From positions 62,001-126,000 of the forward strand of contig JAKOXH010000017.1 in assembly GCA_029781135.1 (NCBI GenBank): DNA of 64,000 nucleotides. The letters are read 5' to 3'. Position numbers and translations under genes: made by a program. This document shows positions 8,923 through 17,382 of this stretch, one piece after another; within the stretch, counting starts at the first letter, position 1, and each line of letters begins with the position of its first letter. This stretch comes from Planctomycetota bacterium. Its GTDB lineage: Bacteria > Planctomycetota > Planctomycetia > Pirellulales > Lacipirellulaceae. The notes beneath the pieces were generated by a model. It saw only the letters and a program-made list of their open reading frames with translations, ran no database searches and was not told the DNA's origin.

Positions 8923-9318
8923 ATGTTAGCTTTGCAAGCTGAATCACCCAGGACTGAAGTTATGAACGGGGGTGTGCCGATACTCGTAAGTAAGGCATGG
9001 AATGCCGACACGGGCGCACGGAGTGCGCCGCCGGAAACGTCGGTTGCCGCGGCCTGCAATGCTCAGGCTTTGCGGCTCGCCACTGCGAGGAAGTCCATGC
9101 CGTTCTTCTTGATTCCCACCGCGCTCGGGGTGAGTTTCTTTCTGATTTGGGCGTTCATTGGCGGAATGATTTTCCGCGATAGCCAGTTGGCAGGCCAACG
9201 CGACCTGGATATCGAGGTTGGCCGCTTCGCACAATTTCGGCCCCACGATACCCGCGCGACGATGCAACCGTCGCAGGGAAAACGAGCGTCCCAGAAGCGG
9301 CCGCAGTTGGTGTCGTGA
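8923..9318 (+). CDS. Possible small membrane protein
   Basis: Starting at 8923 just after GGGAGGG, this would encode 131 residues with one clear membrane segment at about residues 61-84 (FFLIPTALGVSFFLIWAFIG). A short charged C-terminus follows. No family is recognised. The earlier in-frame ATG at 8863 lies in a repeat and was not used; a later ATG at 9100 would give just the membrane part. The gene is small and lacks homology clues, so it may be spurious. Confidence 0.45.
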   Translation: MLALQAESPRTEVMNGGVPILVSKAWNADTGARSAPPETSVAAACNAQALRLATARKSMPFFLIPTALGVSFFLIWAFIGGMIFRDSQLAGQRDLDIEVGRFAQFRPHDTRATMQPSQGKRASQKRPQLVS

Positions 9319-9365
9319 AGAGGGCTAAATTCTGGCGAGTTCAGCTACCTCCTGGCCGAGACGGT

Positions 9366-9473
9366 GGGTGGCATGTCCTCGCTCGCGTCAGCATGCTCAC
9401 GCGAAACACTTGCGTTTTACCGCGAGCGTGGGCATGTCCCTGTTTCGCGAGAGCATGGCACCCGGCGATGCCG
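9366..9473. repeat. GGTGGCATGTCC...GAGCATGGCACC inverted repeat element
   Basis: A diverged long copy of the TGCCATGCCC family with internal CTCGCG / CGCGAG arms. It lies between the small membrane protein and the convergent kinase gene. Confidence 0.7.
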
Positions 9474-9527
9474 GCCGAGATGGTCGTTCGATCTTTTGCT
9501 CGGCTGAGACGGCCGGGCTATCTATGG

Positions 9528-11006
9528 CTAGAGTGCTCGTTCGGCGAGCAAGTCGCGGGCCTTGATTAGGTACTCGGCCATGGTGGGCGTTTGTTGTTCG
9601 AGGGTCGCCCGCATATCGGGCGTGAGACGTTCGTTCGCGCTAAACGCTCGCTCATCATCGTCTAAGTTCGCAAACGCGACGACTTGACCCGCGAGGCCGA
9701 AGGCCTTGAAATCTTGTTGGGCGGCGAGTTCTTCGAGCGGACGCAGGGCTTTGGCGTATTCCCCTTTGCTGAAATAGAAATAGACGAGCCCTTGCCGCGC
9801 TAGGTTGTGTGCGTACTGACTATCGTTGGGAAAATTGGTGATGACTGCCTGCCAGGCGCGTTCGGTGTTGGCATATTTGGCCTGATAAAGTTGCTTCCAG
9901 ACGGAATCTCGTTCCGCGGGGCCGGCTTGGCTCCCGGCCAGCAGCGAGCGTGGACCGGTGAGAAGTGCCAGGGCACAACCAGCCAGGGCGCATGTCACAA
10001 CAGCCGCGAGCCACCAGCGCCGCGTGGAGCGTTTCTTTGGCAATGTAAGCGTGGTCTTCATGAGTTCGTCGAGCCGCATGGTGGCGGCGGAACGCTCGTC
10101 GGCAGCCCAAAGGATGTGCGTGAGGGCGGCATGATCGGGACGGGTGGCCCAACCTTGTTGGGCACCCTCGTTGGCCACGGCATGAAGTTCAAGGAGCAGC
10201 GCGGCCGGATCGTTGAACCGCTCTTCGGGTTTCTTGGCCATCATGCGCTCGATGATTGCCGCCAAGGTGGGCGGCACATCGGCACGACGGGTGACGAGCG
10301 GCGCGGACGGCTGATTGAGATGCTGCACGGCCACCGCCAAGGGCGATTCGCCGGTAAAAGGCGGCTGGCCAGACAGCATGTGGTAGGCCGTGACGCCGAG
10401 TGAATAGATGTCGCTACGGGAGTCGAGTTGCTTGCCCTCGATTTGTTCGGGGCTCATGTAGAGCGGCGTGCCCATTGTGACGCCGACTTGCGTGAGGCTC
10501 GTCGCACCGACGGCAGAATGGTCGTTCTGCACGCGGGCCAGGCCGAAGTCGGCGACTTTCACCTCGCCGCTGCGGGCCAGCATGATGTTTTCGGGTTTGA
10601 TATCGCGATGGACGATGCCTTCGCTGGCGGCCTTGGCGAGGGCGGCGGTGACCTGGCGGAGGATATCGAGCGTGAGTTGCGGCGTGAGCGAACCACTGCT
10701 GCGAATCACTTCCCCCAAATTGCGGCCGGGCACGTACTCTTGGGCGATGTAGTGGACGCCGTCTTGTTGGCCGACTTCGTAAATTTGGACGATGTTGCCA
10801 TGCACAAGCGCGGCGGCGGCCCGCGCTTCGTGATCGAAGCGGCGAACGTAATTGGGGTCGCGGGCCAGTTCGGCATTGAGCACCTTGAGCGCGACCTGCC
10901 GGCCCAGCGAAAGCTGTTGGGCGAGGTAGACATCGGCCATCGCCCCGCGGCCAATGCGGCGGAGGATGAAGAAGTCTTTTAGGGTTTTGCCGATGAGGTC
11001 GGACAT
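9528..11006 (-). CDS. Membrane-anchored Ser/Thr protein kinase (PknB-like)
   Basis: A 492-residue Hanks-type kinase. The glycine loop is IGRGAMADVY at about residues 18-27, and the ATP-binding lysine is K41 in VALKVL. The catalytic loop HRDIKPEN is at 133-140, DFG at 153-155, and MSPEQ at about 184-188. All key residues are present, so it should be active. A single membrane helix at about 331-350 is followed by an outside domain of 140 residues without a known fold, possibly helical. This gives a cytosolic kinase with a periplasmic or paryphoplasmic tail. The start abuts a C-rich leader without a Shine-Dalgarno sequence (see 11007-11045). Confidence 0.95.
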   Translation of the reverse strand: MSDLIGKTLKDFFILRRIGRGAMADVYLAQQLSLGRQVALKVLNAELARDPNYVRRFDHEARAAAALVHGNIVQIYEVGQQDGVHYIAQEYVPGRNLGEVIRSSGSLTPQLTLDILRQVTAALAKAASEGIVHRDIKPENIMLARSGEVKVADFGLARVQNDHSAVGATSLTQVGVTMGTPLYMSPEQIEGKQLDSRSDIYSLGVTAYHMLSGQPPFTGESPLAVAVQHLNQPSAPLVTRRADVPPTLAAIIERMMAKKPEERFNDPAALLLELHAVANEGAQQGWATRPDHAALTHILWAADERSAATMRLDELMKTTLTLPKKRSTRRWWLAAVVTCALAGCALALLTGPRSLLAGSQAGPAERDSVWKQLYQAKYANTERAWQAVITNFPNDSQYAHNLARQGLVYFYFSKGEYAKALRPLEELAAQQDFKAFGLAGQVVAFANLDDDERAFSANERLTPDMRATLEQQTPTMAEYLIKARDLLAERAL

Positions 11007-11045
11007 GGGGGAGGGGACAGGGGACGGGGGTCAGGGGTCAGGGGG
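11007..11045 (+). promoter_or_regulatory. G-quadruplex-prone G-tract next to the kinase start
   Basis: On the + strand, six runs of four or five G (11007-11011, 11013-11016, 11020-11023, 11026-11030, 11034-11037, 11041-11045) are separated by one to three bases. This is the template strand for the kinase, so its leader RNA would be C-rich and without a Shine-Dalgarno sequence. The motif is a strong quadruplex candidate; any regulatory effect is inferred. Confidence 0.5.
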
Positions 11046-11052
11046 CCGAAGT

Positions 11053-11448
11053 TTAAGGCAAAATGGTTACTCCGAATTGCTGGAAATGTTGGTCGAGTGT
11101 TATCGCTGCCGTTACGGCGAGGTCGTCGATGACGATCTTACTTGTGCAATCGGTGAAACTCCAACCGGCGTTAGCGCGCTGTTGAAAGAGAATCCATGAG
11201 CGACGGATTTGGTCGATCGACAGGAAGCAAATCTGGGCGACGACTTCGTCGAACAGCAGGCGGCCCGCTTCCAGCGCTAAACGTGGGCGCTTTCGGGCAG
11301 CAAGGAGCGTGAGCGTTTCGTCGACACAGTAATCGGTCGTCGCGAGCGAAGCTGTATTGGAGGCGAACCAAGCGGCGACGCGCGAATGGGCCGGGTCATC
11401 GGTAACGAAGCGGGCGAACCACGCACTGGTGTCGACGAAAATGGTCAT
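11053..11448 (-). CDS. PIN-domain toxin (VapC-like)
   Basis: A 131-residue PIN nuclease. The acidic metal-binding residues can be read as D6 (FVDTSAW), E44 (CVDETLTLL), D100 (SFTDCTS) and D119 near the C-terminus. PIN toxins of type II modules cleave RNA, often tRNA, when released from their antitoxin. The ATG overlaps the antitoxin stop by four bases, the normal order antitoxin then toxin. All catalytic positions look intact. Confidence 0.88.
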   Translation of the reverse strand: MTIFVDTSAWFARFVTDDPAHSRVAAWFASNTASLATTDYCVDETLTLLAARKRPRLALEAGRLLFDEVVAQICFLSIDQIRRSWILFQQRANAGWSFTDCTSKIVIDDLAVTAAITLDQHFQQFGVTILP

Positions 11449-11690
11449 CGGTCCGCGTAGAGAATACGGTCATGGTCGGTGCCGCTGAAGTCGTCGCCGG
11501 GATTTTCATTGGGCAAAGCGTCGATTCGCGCCAACGCCGCCAGATATCGCGCATGCGCTTCAGCCGACATCTCCTGACTCGATGCCGCGAACGTCGCGGG
11601 AACGACGATCGTCACCTTTGTACCATCGGGCAGCGAGAGCGCGTCGTGAGGAACAATGATGCCGTGTTCGAAATGGCCGTGAATTTCCAT
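11445..11690 (-). CDS. Antitoxin of the PIN-domain module
   Basis: An 81-residue protein. Its N-terminus has the pattern HGIIVPHDALSLPDGTKVTI, as in AF2212-like/DUF104 or AbrB-like antitoxins, which form a small beta DNA-binding fold. The acidic C-terminus (ENPGDDFSGTDHD) would cap the toxin. It starts 9 bases after the metF stop on the same strand. A TATAAT sits at 11703-11698 and overlaps the metF stop codon, so it may be chance or may give the module its own promoter. The AGGTGG before the ATG is close for a ribosome-binding site. Confidence 0.75.
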   Translation of the reverse strand: MEIHGHFEHGIIVPHDALSLPDGTKVTIVVPATFAASSQEMSAEAHARYLAALARIDALPNENPGDDFSGTDHDRILYADR

Positions 11691-11698
11691 GCCACCTA

Positions 11699-12580
11699 TT
11701 ATAGCGAATGAGTCGTCAGATCAACATTCCCCAGCACTTCGGCGGCGGCTTCGGAGCGGTTGAGGACGTAGAAGTGGATACCGGGGACGCCGGCGGTGAC
11801 GAGTTCTTGGGTTTGTCGGGTGGCGAAATCGACGCCGATTTTGAACTGGTCGTCGGCCGATTCGCCGGCCGCTTCCAAGTCGGCCACGAATTTGTTTGGC
11901 AAATGGGCGCCACACAACGAGGTGATGCGTTTGATTTGCGCGAAGTTCGTAACGGGCAGCAGGCCGGGGATGATCGGCACGTGGATGCCCAGCGTGTGGC
12001 AACGATCGCGGAAGTGGAAGAAGTCGTCGTTGTCGTAAAACAACTGCGTGACGACGCAATCGGCGCCCGCGTCGACCTTGCGTTTGAGATTGGCGAGGTC
12101 GACATCCATGCTGGGGGCTTCCTGATGTTTTTCGGGGTAGCCGGCAACGGCGATACCGAACTCAGGAAACTCGCCGCGAACGAGCGAGACCAATTCGTTG
12201 GCATAGCGCAGGCCGCCAGGGATGGGGCGAAATGTGGTGTCGCCACGCGGAGGATCACCGCGGAGCGCAACGACATTGTTTACATTCAAACTAAGGGCAT
12301 TGCGCAAGTAGGTGCGCAGTTCATCGACGGTGCGGCCGACGCAGGTGAGATGCGTCGCGACAGGCAGTTGGAACTCACGATGAACGCGCGCGACGATTTC
12401 CAGCGTAAGTTCCTGCGTGGAACCACCCGCCCCATATGTACAGGTAATGAAGCTGGGCCGGAACTCGATCAGCCGGGTGACGTGCTGAAAGAGGTTCGTG
12501 ATCCCCTGAGGTGTTTTGGGCGGAAATAGTTCGAAGGAAAGGCCGAGTTTTCCTGGCCCGTAGGCTTGGGAGATGTTCAT
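11699..12580 (-). CDS. metF: 5,10-methylenetetrahydrofolate reductase
   Basis: A 293-residue FAD enzyme that reduces methylenetetrahydrofolate to methyltetrahydrofolate for methionine synthesis in the cytosol. The family marks are clear: SFELFPPKTPQG with the catalytic glutamate at about residue 17, TCTYGAGGST, THLTCVGR, and VVALRGDPPRG. The length matches the bacterial MetF barrel (about 290). No S-adenosylmethionine riboswitch was recognised upstream. A toxin-antitoxin module follows 9 bases downstream on the same strand. Confidence 0.96.
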   Translation of the reverse strand: MNISQAYGPGKLGLSFELFPPKTPQGITNLFQHVTRLIEFRPSFITCTYGAGGSTQELTLEIVARVHREFQLPVATHLTCVGRTVDELRTYLRNALSLNVNNVVALRGDPPRGDTTFRPIPGGLRYANELVSLVRGEFPEFGIAVAGYPEKHQEAPSMDVDLANLKRKVDAGADCVVTQLFYDNDDFFHFRDRCHTLGIHVPIIPGLLPVTNFAQIKRITSLCGAHLPNKFVADLEAAGESADDQFKIGVDFATRQTQELVTAGVPGIHFYVLNRSEAAAEVLGNVDLTTHSL

Positions 12581-12890
12581 GGGGGCACGTGTGTTGTAAT
12601 GAAGTGGTGACCTTCCAGTTTAACAGGAACGGGCGTGGCGTAGGGAGTTGGGAGGTAAGGGGTTCCCGCAAAAACGAGGACCGTTTTGTGGTGAAGTTCG
12701 GCCGATCGGCTGGCATAATCGTTACAGGCGTTGAGCGGGCAACCGCCGGCTCGGAGGGGAGTATTCGCCGATCCAAATTGAGGGGATATTGCGGGCGAAA
12801 GTCCGGAAAAAAGGTAAGCTTATAACAAAGATTTCTCCTCAATCTTCTCTTTTTCACGTCGTCGATGGGCGCGGCGGCGGATCCACAAAC
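12581..12890. other. 310-base gap between divergent metF and GGDEF genes
   Basis: No gene is seen. The frame of the GGDEF protein is open back to 12789 but without coding character. A TGGCATAAT at 12711-12719 could be an extended -10 for the GGDEF gene, although no -35 partner is visible. Confidence 0.4.
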
Positions 12891-14042
12891 ATGATTAGCA
12901 ACACGTTGTTCCTCGTTCTCGGCGGTTGCCTGTTGGGGGCGGTACAATTATTTGTCGGGGTCGCCATTGGGCTGTGGACGCGACGGCCCGATTCCGCCGC
13001 CGCGAAGCATGGCCGGGCCGAACTGCATCGAGCCGGCGCGATTGCCAAGCGGCTACAAAACTTGGCGACCGAAATGTCTTCCATCATCAACGAACATTGC
13101 AGCGAATTAGAGCAGGCGAGCCAGATGCTTTCGTTGGACGGTTCCCAGAGCGACGAGCCGATTCCCGATGCGGTCATGAACGTGATCGGCCATATTGTGC
13201 ATGCCAATCAAAGCCTGCAGTCAAAATTGGATCAGGCCGAAAGTCGACTAAAAGAGCAGGCGGTCGAAATCGAATCGCACATTTCGCGGTCGTTGACCGA
13301 TGCGCTGACGGGGCTACCGAACCGGCGCGATTTCAACGTGCGCCTGGAAGAACGGATGAGCACCTGGCAACGGCGGCGTGAGGTTTTTTCGCTGCTCATG
13401 CTCGATGTGGATCATTTCAAGAATCTCAACGACACGTACGGGCACTTGGCCGGCGACAAAGTGCTGACGGCGCTCGGCGCCGCGTTACGTGGTGCGGTCC
13501 GACGGGAAGATGCGGTAGCGCGATATGGCGGCGAAGAATTTGCCGTGTTGTTGCCGAACACGTCGTTGGAGCAAGCGATGCTCGTCGCGCACAAGGTGCG
13601 CGAGGCTGTGGCGAGGATTGCGGTGGAGCACGACGGCCACCAAATTGGGATTACGGTCAGCGGCGGTTTGGCAGCGATTCGGGCGGATGAGCGCGCGGAA
13701 ACGCTGATCCACCGGGCCGATGAAGCTCTGTATGCCGCGAAGCGAGCCGGGAGAAACCGGGCGTTCGCCCACGATGGCACCGAGTGCCGAGGGGTAACCG
13801 GCGAGCAGGAAGGCGCAGCGCCGGCGGTCGTGCCGCAGGCGAACGTTTCCACGGAGTCACTGCCGGCGATGGTCGATGTCGAAAGTTGGCCCGCGAAAAT
13901 TGAATCAGCAAAATCAGCCGCGGATCAACCCCGGGAAGTGATCTCGGCGAAGTTAGCGGAAACCTGTCAGGAGTTGCGGCAATTTTTGGCACAGCGGGCC
14001 CAGAGTGAAGTCACGACGTCGCCGGCGAACTTGGCAAAATAG
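12891..14042 (+). CDS. Membrane-bound diguanylate cyclase (GGDEF domain)
   Basis: From the ATG at 12891 this is 383 residues. An N-terminal membrane helix (residues about 4-26, LFLVLGGCLLGAVQLFVGV) precedes a helical linker of about 95 residues. The GGDEF domain runs from about 137 to 300, with LTDALTGLPNRRDF, DVDHFKNLND and the active GGEEF. An RxxD inhibitory site (RRED) lies five residues before it, so c-di-GMP feedback is expected. The enzyme makes c-di-GMP from two GTP. The last 80 residues are low-complexity and unassigned. Confidence 0.94.
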   Translation: MISNTLFLVLGGCLLGAVQLFVGVAIGLWTRRPDSAAAKHGRAELHRAGAIAKRLQNLATEMSSIINEHCSELEQASQMLSLDGSQSDEPIPDAVMNVIGHIVHANQSLQSKLDQAESRLKEQAVEIESHISRSLTDALTGLPNRRDFNVRLEERMSTWQRRREVFSLLMLDVDHFKNLNDTYGHLAGDKVLTALGAALRGAVRREDAVARYGGEEFAVLLPNTSLEQAMLVAHKVREAVARIAVEHDGHQIGITVSGGLAAIRADERAETLIHRADEALYAAKRAGRNRAFAHDGTECRGVTGEQEGAAPAVVPQANVSTESLPAMVDVESWPAKIESAKSAADQPREVISAKLAETCQELRQFLAQRAQSEVTTSPANLAK

Positions 14043-14194
14043 GTTGTGTTGGAGACAACGGGGGGCGTTTTCTGAAGGTGTGCTTTGCCAAATTACCATT
14101 TCTTTCCCTGATACTGGTATGCTCGTAGAAGCGGGCAAGTTCGCCGCCATTCCCGCGTTTCTCTCGTCGGAAACGACGTTCGCCACGTGCCCCC

Positions 14195-14215
14195 ATCATT
14201 ACGTAACGTGATGAT
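14195..14215. promoter_or_regulatory. Near-perfect palindrome upstream of glgP
   Basis: Arms ATCATTACGT and ACGTGATGAT pair around a central A with one mismatch, 123 nt before the glgP start. It has the form of a dimeric regulator site. No regulator is identified. Confidence 0.4.
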
Positions 14216-14338
14216 CGTACGCTCGTCACAAATTCGCCCTTGCTCGAAGAGCTAGCTTTCGTACAGACTTACAGGGTTCGAGGCGGCACGGGCGAGTTCT
14301 TGCGACCCGAGACGCATCGGTGGAAGGAACTAACCTGT

Positions 14339-16540
14339 ATGAGTCAAGTAGCGGTGGGACCACGGAAAAACATTGAACGGCAGAATTGGACGGAGATCAC
14401 CCCTCAGGCGCTGTACGACAAATGCCTGACGCTTGCAAAGAACCTGTGGTGGAGCTGGCATCCGGAGGTAGTGAATTTATTTCGCGATCTTGATCCCATC
14501 AAGTGGCGGAAGATCGATCACAATCCGATGGTGCTGCTCTCGGAGATGACTCCCGAGCAGTTGGCGGACCGGGCGGCGGAAATGGTGCTCTATACACGCA
14601 TCAATCAAGCGCACCGGCGGCTCAAGGAATACCTGACCAATACGCGGACCACTTGGGGTGCTCGGGAAACCGGCGTATTGGGCTCGAAGCCGGTCGCTTA
14701 TTTTTCGGCCGAGTTCGGCATTCACGAATCGGTGCCGATTTACTCGGGCGGTTTGGGCGTGCTCTCTGGCGACCATGTGAAGAGCGCTAGCAGCCTAGCC
14801 GTGCCGCTGGTGGCCGTGGGGTTGTTCTACGACCAAGGGTATTTCAAGCAGCAGTTGGATGGTAGCGGCTATCAGCAGGAAGAATATCTGGACACGCGCG
14901 TCGAGAACTTGCCGATGGAGCCAGCAATTGGGCTCGATGGCAAACAGGTCACCGTGACGCTCGAAACCCGCGACGGCGGCCTGATGGCGAAGGTTTGGCT
15001 AATGCACGTGGGCCGCGTGCCGCTGTATTTGCTCGATTGCGATGTGGAAGGCAACAGCCCGCAGGATCGTGAGCTAACGTCGCGCCTTTACGGTGGCGAT
15101 ATGCGGACGCGGATTCGCCAAGAACTTGTGCTGGGTGTGGGCGGTGTAAAAGCGCTGCGGGCGCTCGGCATCATGCCGGGCGTGTATCACCTGAATGAAG
15201 GCCATAGTGCGTTCGCTCCGCTCGAAGTGGTTCACCAGCGGATGGCCGATGATGGGCTTACCTTCGACGAAGCACTGCGCGAAGTCGCTCAATGCACGGT
15301 GTTCACGACACATACGCCCGTGCCGGCCGGTCACGACCGCTTCCCGGCGAATTTGGTGGAAGAACATCTCGGGCCGCTGCGCGATAAGCTGGGCATTTCG
15401 CCGGCTCAGCTCATGGGTATCGGACGGGTCGAGCCGCAGAACGAGCATGAACCTTTTTGCATGACGGTGATTGGGCTCAAGCTGTCGCGGCGGGCGAACG
15501 CCGTCAGCGCGCTGCATGGCCATATTTCGCGGCGGATGTGGGCGCATCTGTGGCCCTGGCGGGTGGAAGAGGAAATCCCGATTGGGCATATCACCAACGG
15601 CGTGCATATTCCGACGTGGCTCGCGTATCCGATGCACTTGCTTTACGACCGCGTATTGCAGGCCGACTGGCAGGAATGGATGGGCGACACCAAGGTTTGG
15701 CAGGGTCTGTATAATGTCGACCTGGGCGAATTGTGGGAAACGCACAGCGAGCTCAAGAATCGATTGCTCGATTTCGTGCGGCGCCGCGTAAGCCGGCAAA
15801 CTCGCCGCCGAAATGAGCCGGATGAAGCGGTGGAAGCCGCCCGCAGCGTGCTCGACCCCAACGCGCTGACGATCGGTTTCGCCCGACGGTTCGCCACGTA
15901 TAAACGGGCCGATCTGTTTTTCCGGCAATTGGATGAGCTCGCGGAATTGGTCAACGATCCGCAGCGGCCCGTGCAGTTCATCTTTGCCGGCAAGGCCCAC
16001 CCGGCCGACGAGCCGGGCAAGCACTTGATCAAGAAGATCGAGAACCTGCGGCACGATCGGCGGTTTGCCGGGCGGATGGTGTTCATCGAGGATTACGACA
16101 TCAACGTGGCTCGGCACTTGGTGCAAGGCGTGGATGTGTGGCTCAATAATCCGCGGCGGCCGAAGGAAGCTTCTGGCACCAGCGGCATGAAGGCCGTGCT
16201 CAACGGCGGGCTGAATTTGTCGATTCTCGATGGCTGGTGGGCCGAGGCTTACAACGGCAAGAACGGGTTCGCCATCGGCGACGGTCGGCAGCATGTTGAT
16301 GATGAAATCACCGACTCGCGCGATGCACAAAATCTAATCAAAGCATTGCGCGACGAAGTGATTCCGCTCTATTACGACCGCGATGCCGACGGCTTGCCGC
16401 GGCGATGGATCGAGATGATGGTCGAGTCGATCGCCACGCTGGCCCCGCGCTTCAGCGCGCATCGGATGGTGATGGACTACGTGCGCAAGTGCTATTTGAT
16501 GGCCGCCGGCGGCTTAAGCTCGGAAATGAGCCGACGGTAA
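14339..16540 (+). CDS. glgP: Alpha-glucan (glycogen) phosphorylase
   Basis: From the ATG at 14339, preceded by GGAAGGA at a spacing of about 9, this is a 733-residue PLP enzyme that releases glucose-1-phosphate from glycogen or maltodextrin. The short form matches the Thermotoga-type GlgP family. [20 protein letters not shown] marks the N-terminal domain, [13 protein letters not shown] the middle, and [15 protein letters not shown] the PLP site, with the Schiff-base lysine near residue 618. The upstream extension to 14240 lacks coding character. It acts in the cytosol; no other glycogen gene is adjacent. Confidence 0.95.
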   Translation: MSQVAVGPRKNIERQNWTEITPQALYDKCLTLAKNLWWSWHPEVVNLFRDLDPIKWRKIDHNPMVLLSEMTPEQLADRAAEMVLYTRINQAHRRLKEYLTNTRTTWGARETGVLGSKPVAYFSAEFGIHESVPIYSGGLGVLSGDHVKSASSLAVPLVAVGLFYDQGYFKQQLDGSGYQQEEYLDTRVENLPMEPAIGLDGKQVTVTLETRDGGLMAKVWLMHVGRVPLYLLDCDVEGNSPQDRELTSRLYGGDMRTRIRQELVLGVGGVKALRALGIMPGVYHLNEGHSAFAPLEVVHQRMADDGLTFDEALREVAQCTVFTTHTPVPAGHDRFPANLVEEHLGPLRDKLGISPAQLMGIGRVEPQNEHEPFCMTVIGLKLSRRANAVSALHGHISRRMWAHLWPWRVEEEIPIGHITNGVHIPTWLAYPMHLLYDRVLQADWQEWMGDTKVWQGLYNVDLGELWETHSELKNRLLDFVRRRVSRQTRRRNEPDEAVEAARSVLDPNALTIGFARRFATYKRADLFFRQLDELAELVNDPQRPVQFIFAGKAHPADEPGKHLIKKIENLRHDRRFAGRMVFIEDYDINVARHLVQGVDVWLNNPRRPKEASGTSGMKAVLNGGLNLSILDGWWAEAYNGKNGFAIGDGRQHVDDEITDSRDAQNLIKALRDEVIPLYYDRDADGLPRRWIEMMVESIATLAPRFSAHRMVMDYVRKCYLMAAGGLSSEMSRR

Positions 16541-16605
16541 AGCATGGCGAATTTAGGGCGCTCTGTCCCGCCACTATGATTATTCATTGCTTAAGCAAAG
16601 GATTT

Positions 16606-16917
16606 TCAAGCAGCGTCGGTAAACTGCGTAATTCGAATCGCACCACTTGGCAGGTGGGCGATGACTTCCAGCTCACCGCCCAGCGCCCGCACTAGCCGTT
16701 CGAGCGTACTGATTTGAATGTCGTGTTGCGATTCGAGCCGCGATAGAGTTGGCTGTCTGATGCCGAGTGCGCGGGCAAGTTCTTCCTGCGTCAGTCCGAC
16801 GGCCTGCCGAATTTCCGCCAACAGCATTTCCGCGATCATTTCCTGAGCACGCGCCTTTGCCCGAGCTCGGGCTTCGGGCTTCATCTTCGCTTCCAGCTCT
16901 TTGAAATTCTTGGCCAT
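16606..16917 (-). CDS. XRE-type HTH antitoxin (HigA-like)
   Basis: A 103-residue protein with a basic helical N-terminus, then a Cro/CI helix-turn-helix at about residues 40-85 (VGLTQEELARALGIRQPTLS). It binds the module's own operator and neutralises the toxin encoded just upstream. Its ATG overlaps the toxin stop by one base (TAATG), giving the reversed toxin-first order typical of HigBA. The palindrome at 17283-17306 is its likely operator. Confidence 0.9.
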   Translation of the reverse strand: MAKNFKELEAKMKPEARARAKARAQEMIAEMLLAEIRQAVGLTQEELARALGIRQPTLSRLESQHDIQISTLERLVRALGGELEVIAHLPSGAIRITQFTDAA

Positions 16918-17276
16918 TAAATCAAACCCTCTCGTTGCAATGTTGCTAAATGCTCGTCATAGAGGCGATCGGCACGAGGAATCATCCGCTCGTAAAACCG
17001 CCTGTCGCCGGTTTTATCGCCACCGATCAGCAGGATTGCTATTCGACGCGGATCGAAGGCGAACAATGTGCGGATCGGGCGTCCTTGGTGCTGCGTGCGC
17101 AGCTCTTTCATGTGTGGATGTTTCGAGCCCTTGACCGTATCGGCGTGGGGACGCGGAAGTTGCGGACCTAGTTGACGCAGAAGTTCAACACTTGTCGCAA
17201 CAGATTCCTGCTCGTCTTCATCAAGCGTATTCCACCACTCGCCGAATTCATCGGTGTACTCGACTTCCCACATCAT
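16917..17276 (-). CDS. HigB-like toxin (RelE/Gp49 family)
   Basis: A 119-residue protein. WEVEYTDEFGEWWNTLDEDE opens the fold, and MKELRTQHQGRPIRTLFAFDPRR with AILLIGGDKTGDRRFYE are the conserved core of phage-derived Gp49-like HigB toxins, which cut mRNA on the ribosome. The basic residues around H-Q-G-R-P are present, so activity is expected. Two ATG codons stand in tandem at 17276 and 17273. The promoter places the transcript start almost at the first ATG, so a leaderless message is possible. Confidence 0.9.
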   Translation of the reverse strand: MMWEVEYTDEFGEWWNTLDEDEQESVATSVELLRQLGPQLPRPHADTVKGSKHPHMKELRTQHQGRPIRTLFAFDPRRIAILLIGGDKTGDRRFYERMIPRADRLYDEHLATLQREGLI

Positions 17277-17282
17277 CTATTG

Positions 17283-17311
17283 AAATATAGCTTATGTGCT
17301 ATATTTGTCAA
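17283..17311 (-). promoter_or_regulatory. Promoter and palindromic operator of the HigBA module
   Basis: Read on the minus strand, TTGACA (17311-17306), a 16-bp spacer and TATATT (17289-17284) form a near-consensus sigma-70 promoter. Inverted arms AAATATAGC (17283-17291) and GCTATATTT (17298-17306) cover the spacer and the -10 box, as expected for autorepression by HigA. The predicted start site is within one or two bases of the toxin ATG at 17276. Confidence 0.8.
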
Positions 17312-17382
17312 GGGTGATGATGGGAATTGATCGATTCCGTTAGCTGTCTCACATCGACTGTCGGGCGTTAGAATTAGCAGCT

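Noticed and set aside
11698-11703. TATAAT as a dedicated promoter of the VapC module
   Set aside because: It overlaps the metF stop codon and the -35 match needs a 15-bp spacer, so it may be chance; it is mentioned only in the antitoxin entry.
15074-16330. Open frame of 418 codons antisense to glgP
   Set aside because: glgP is certain from its PLP site and other motifs; the antisense protein has no coding character.
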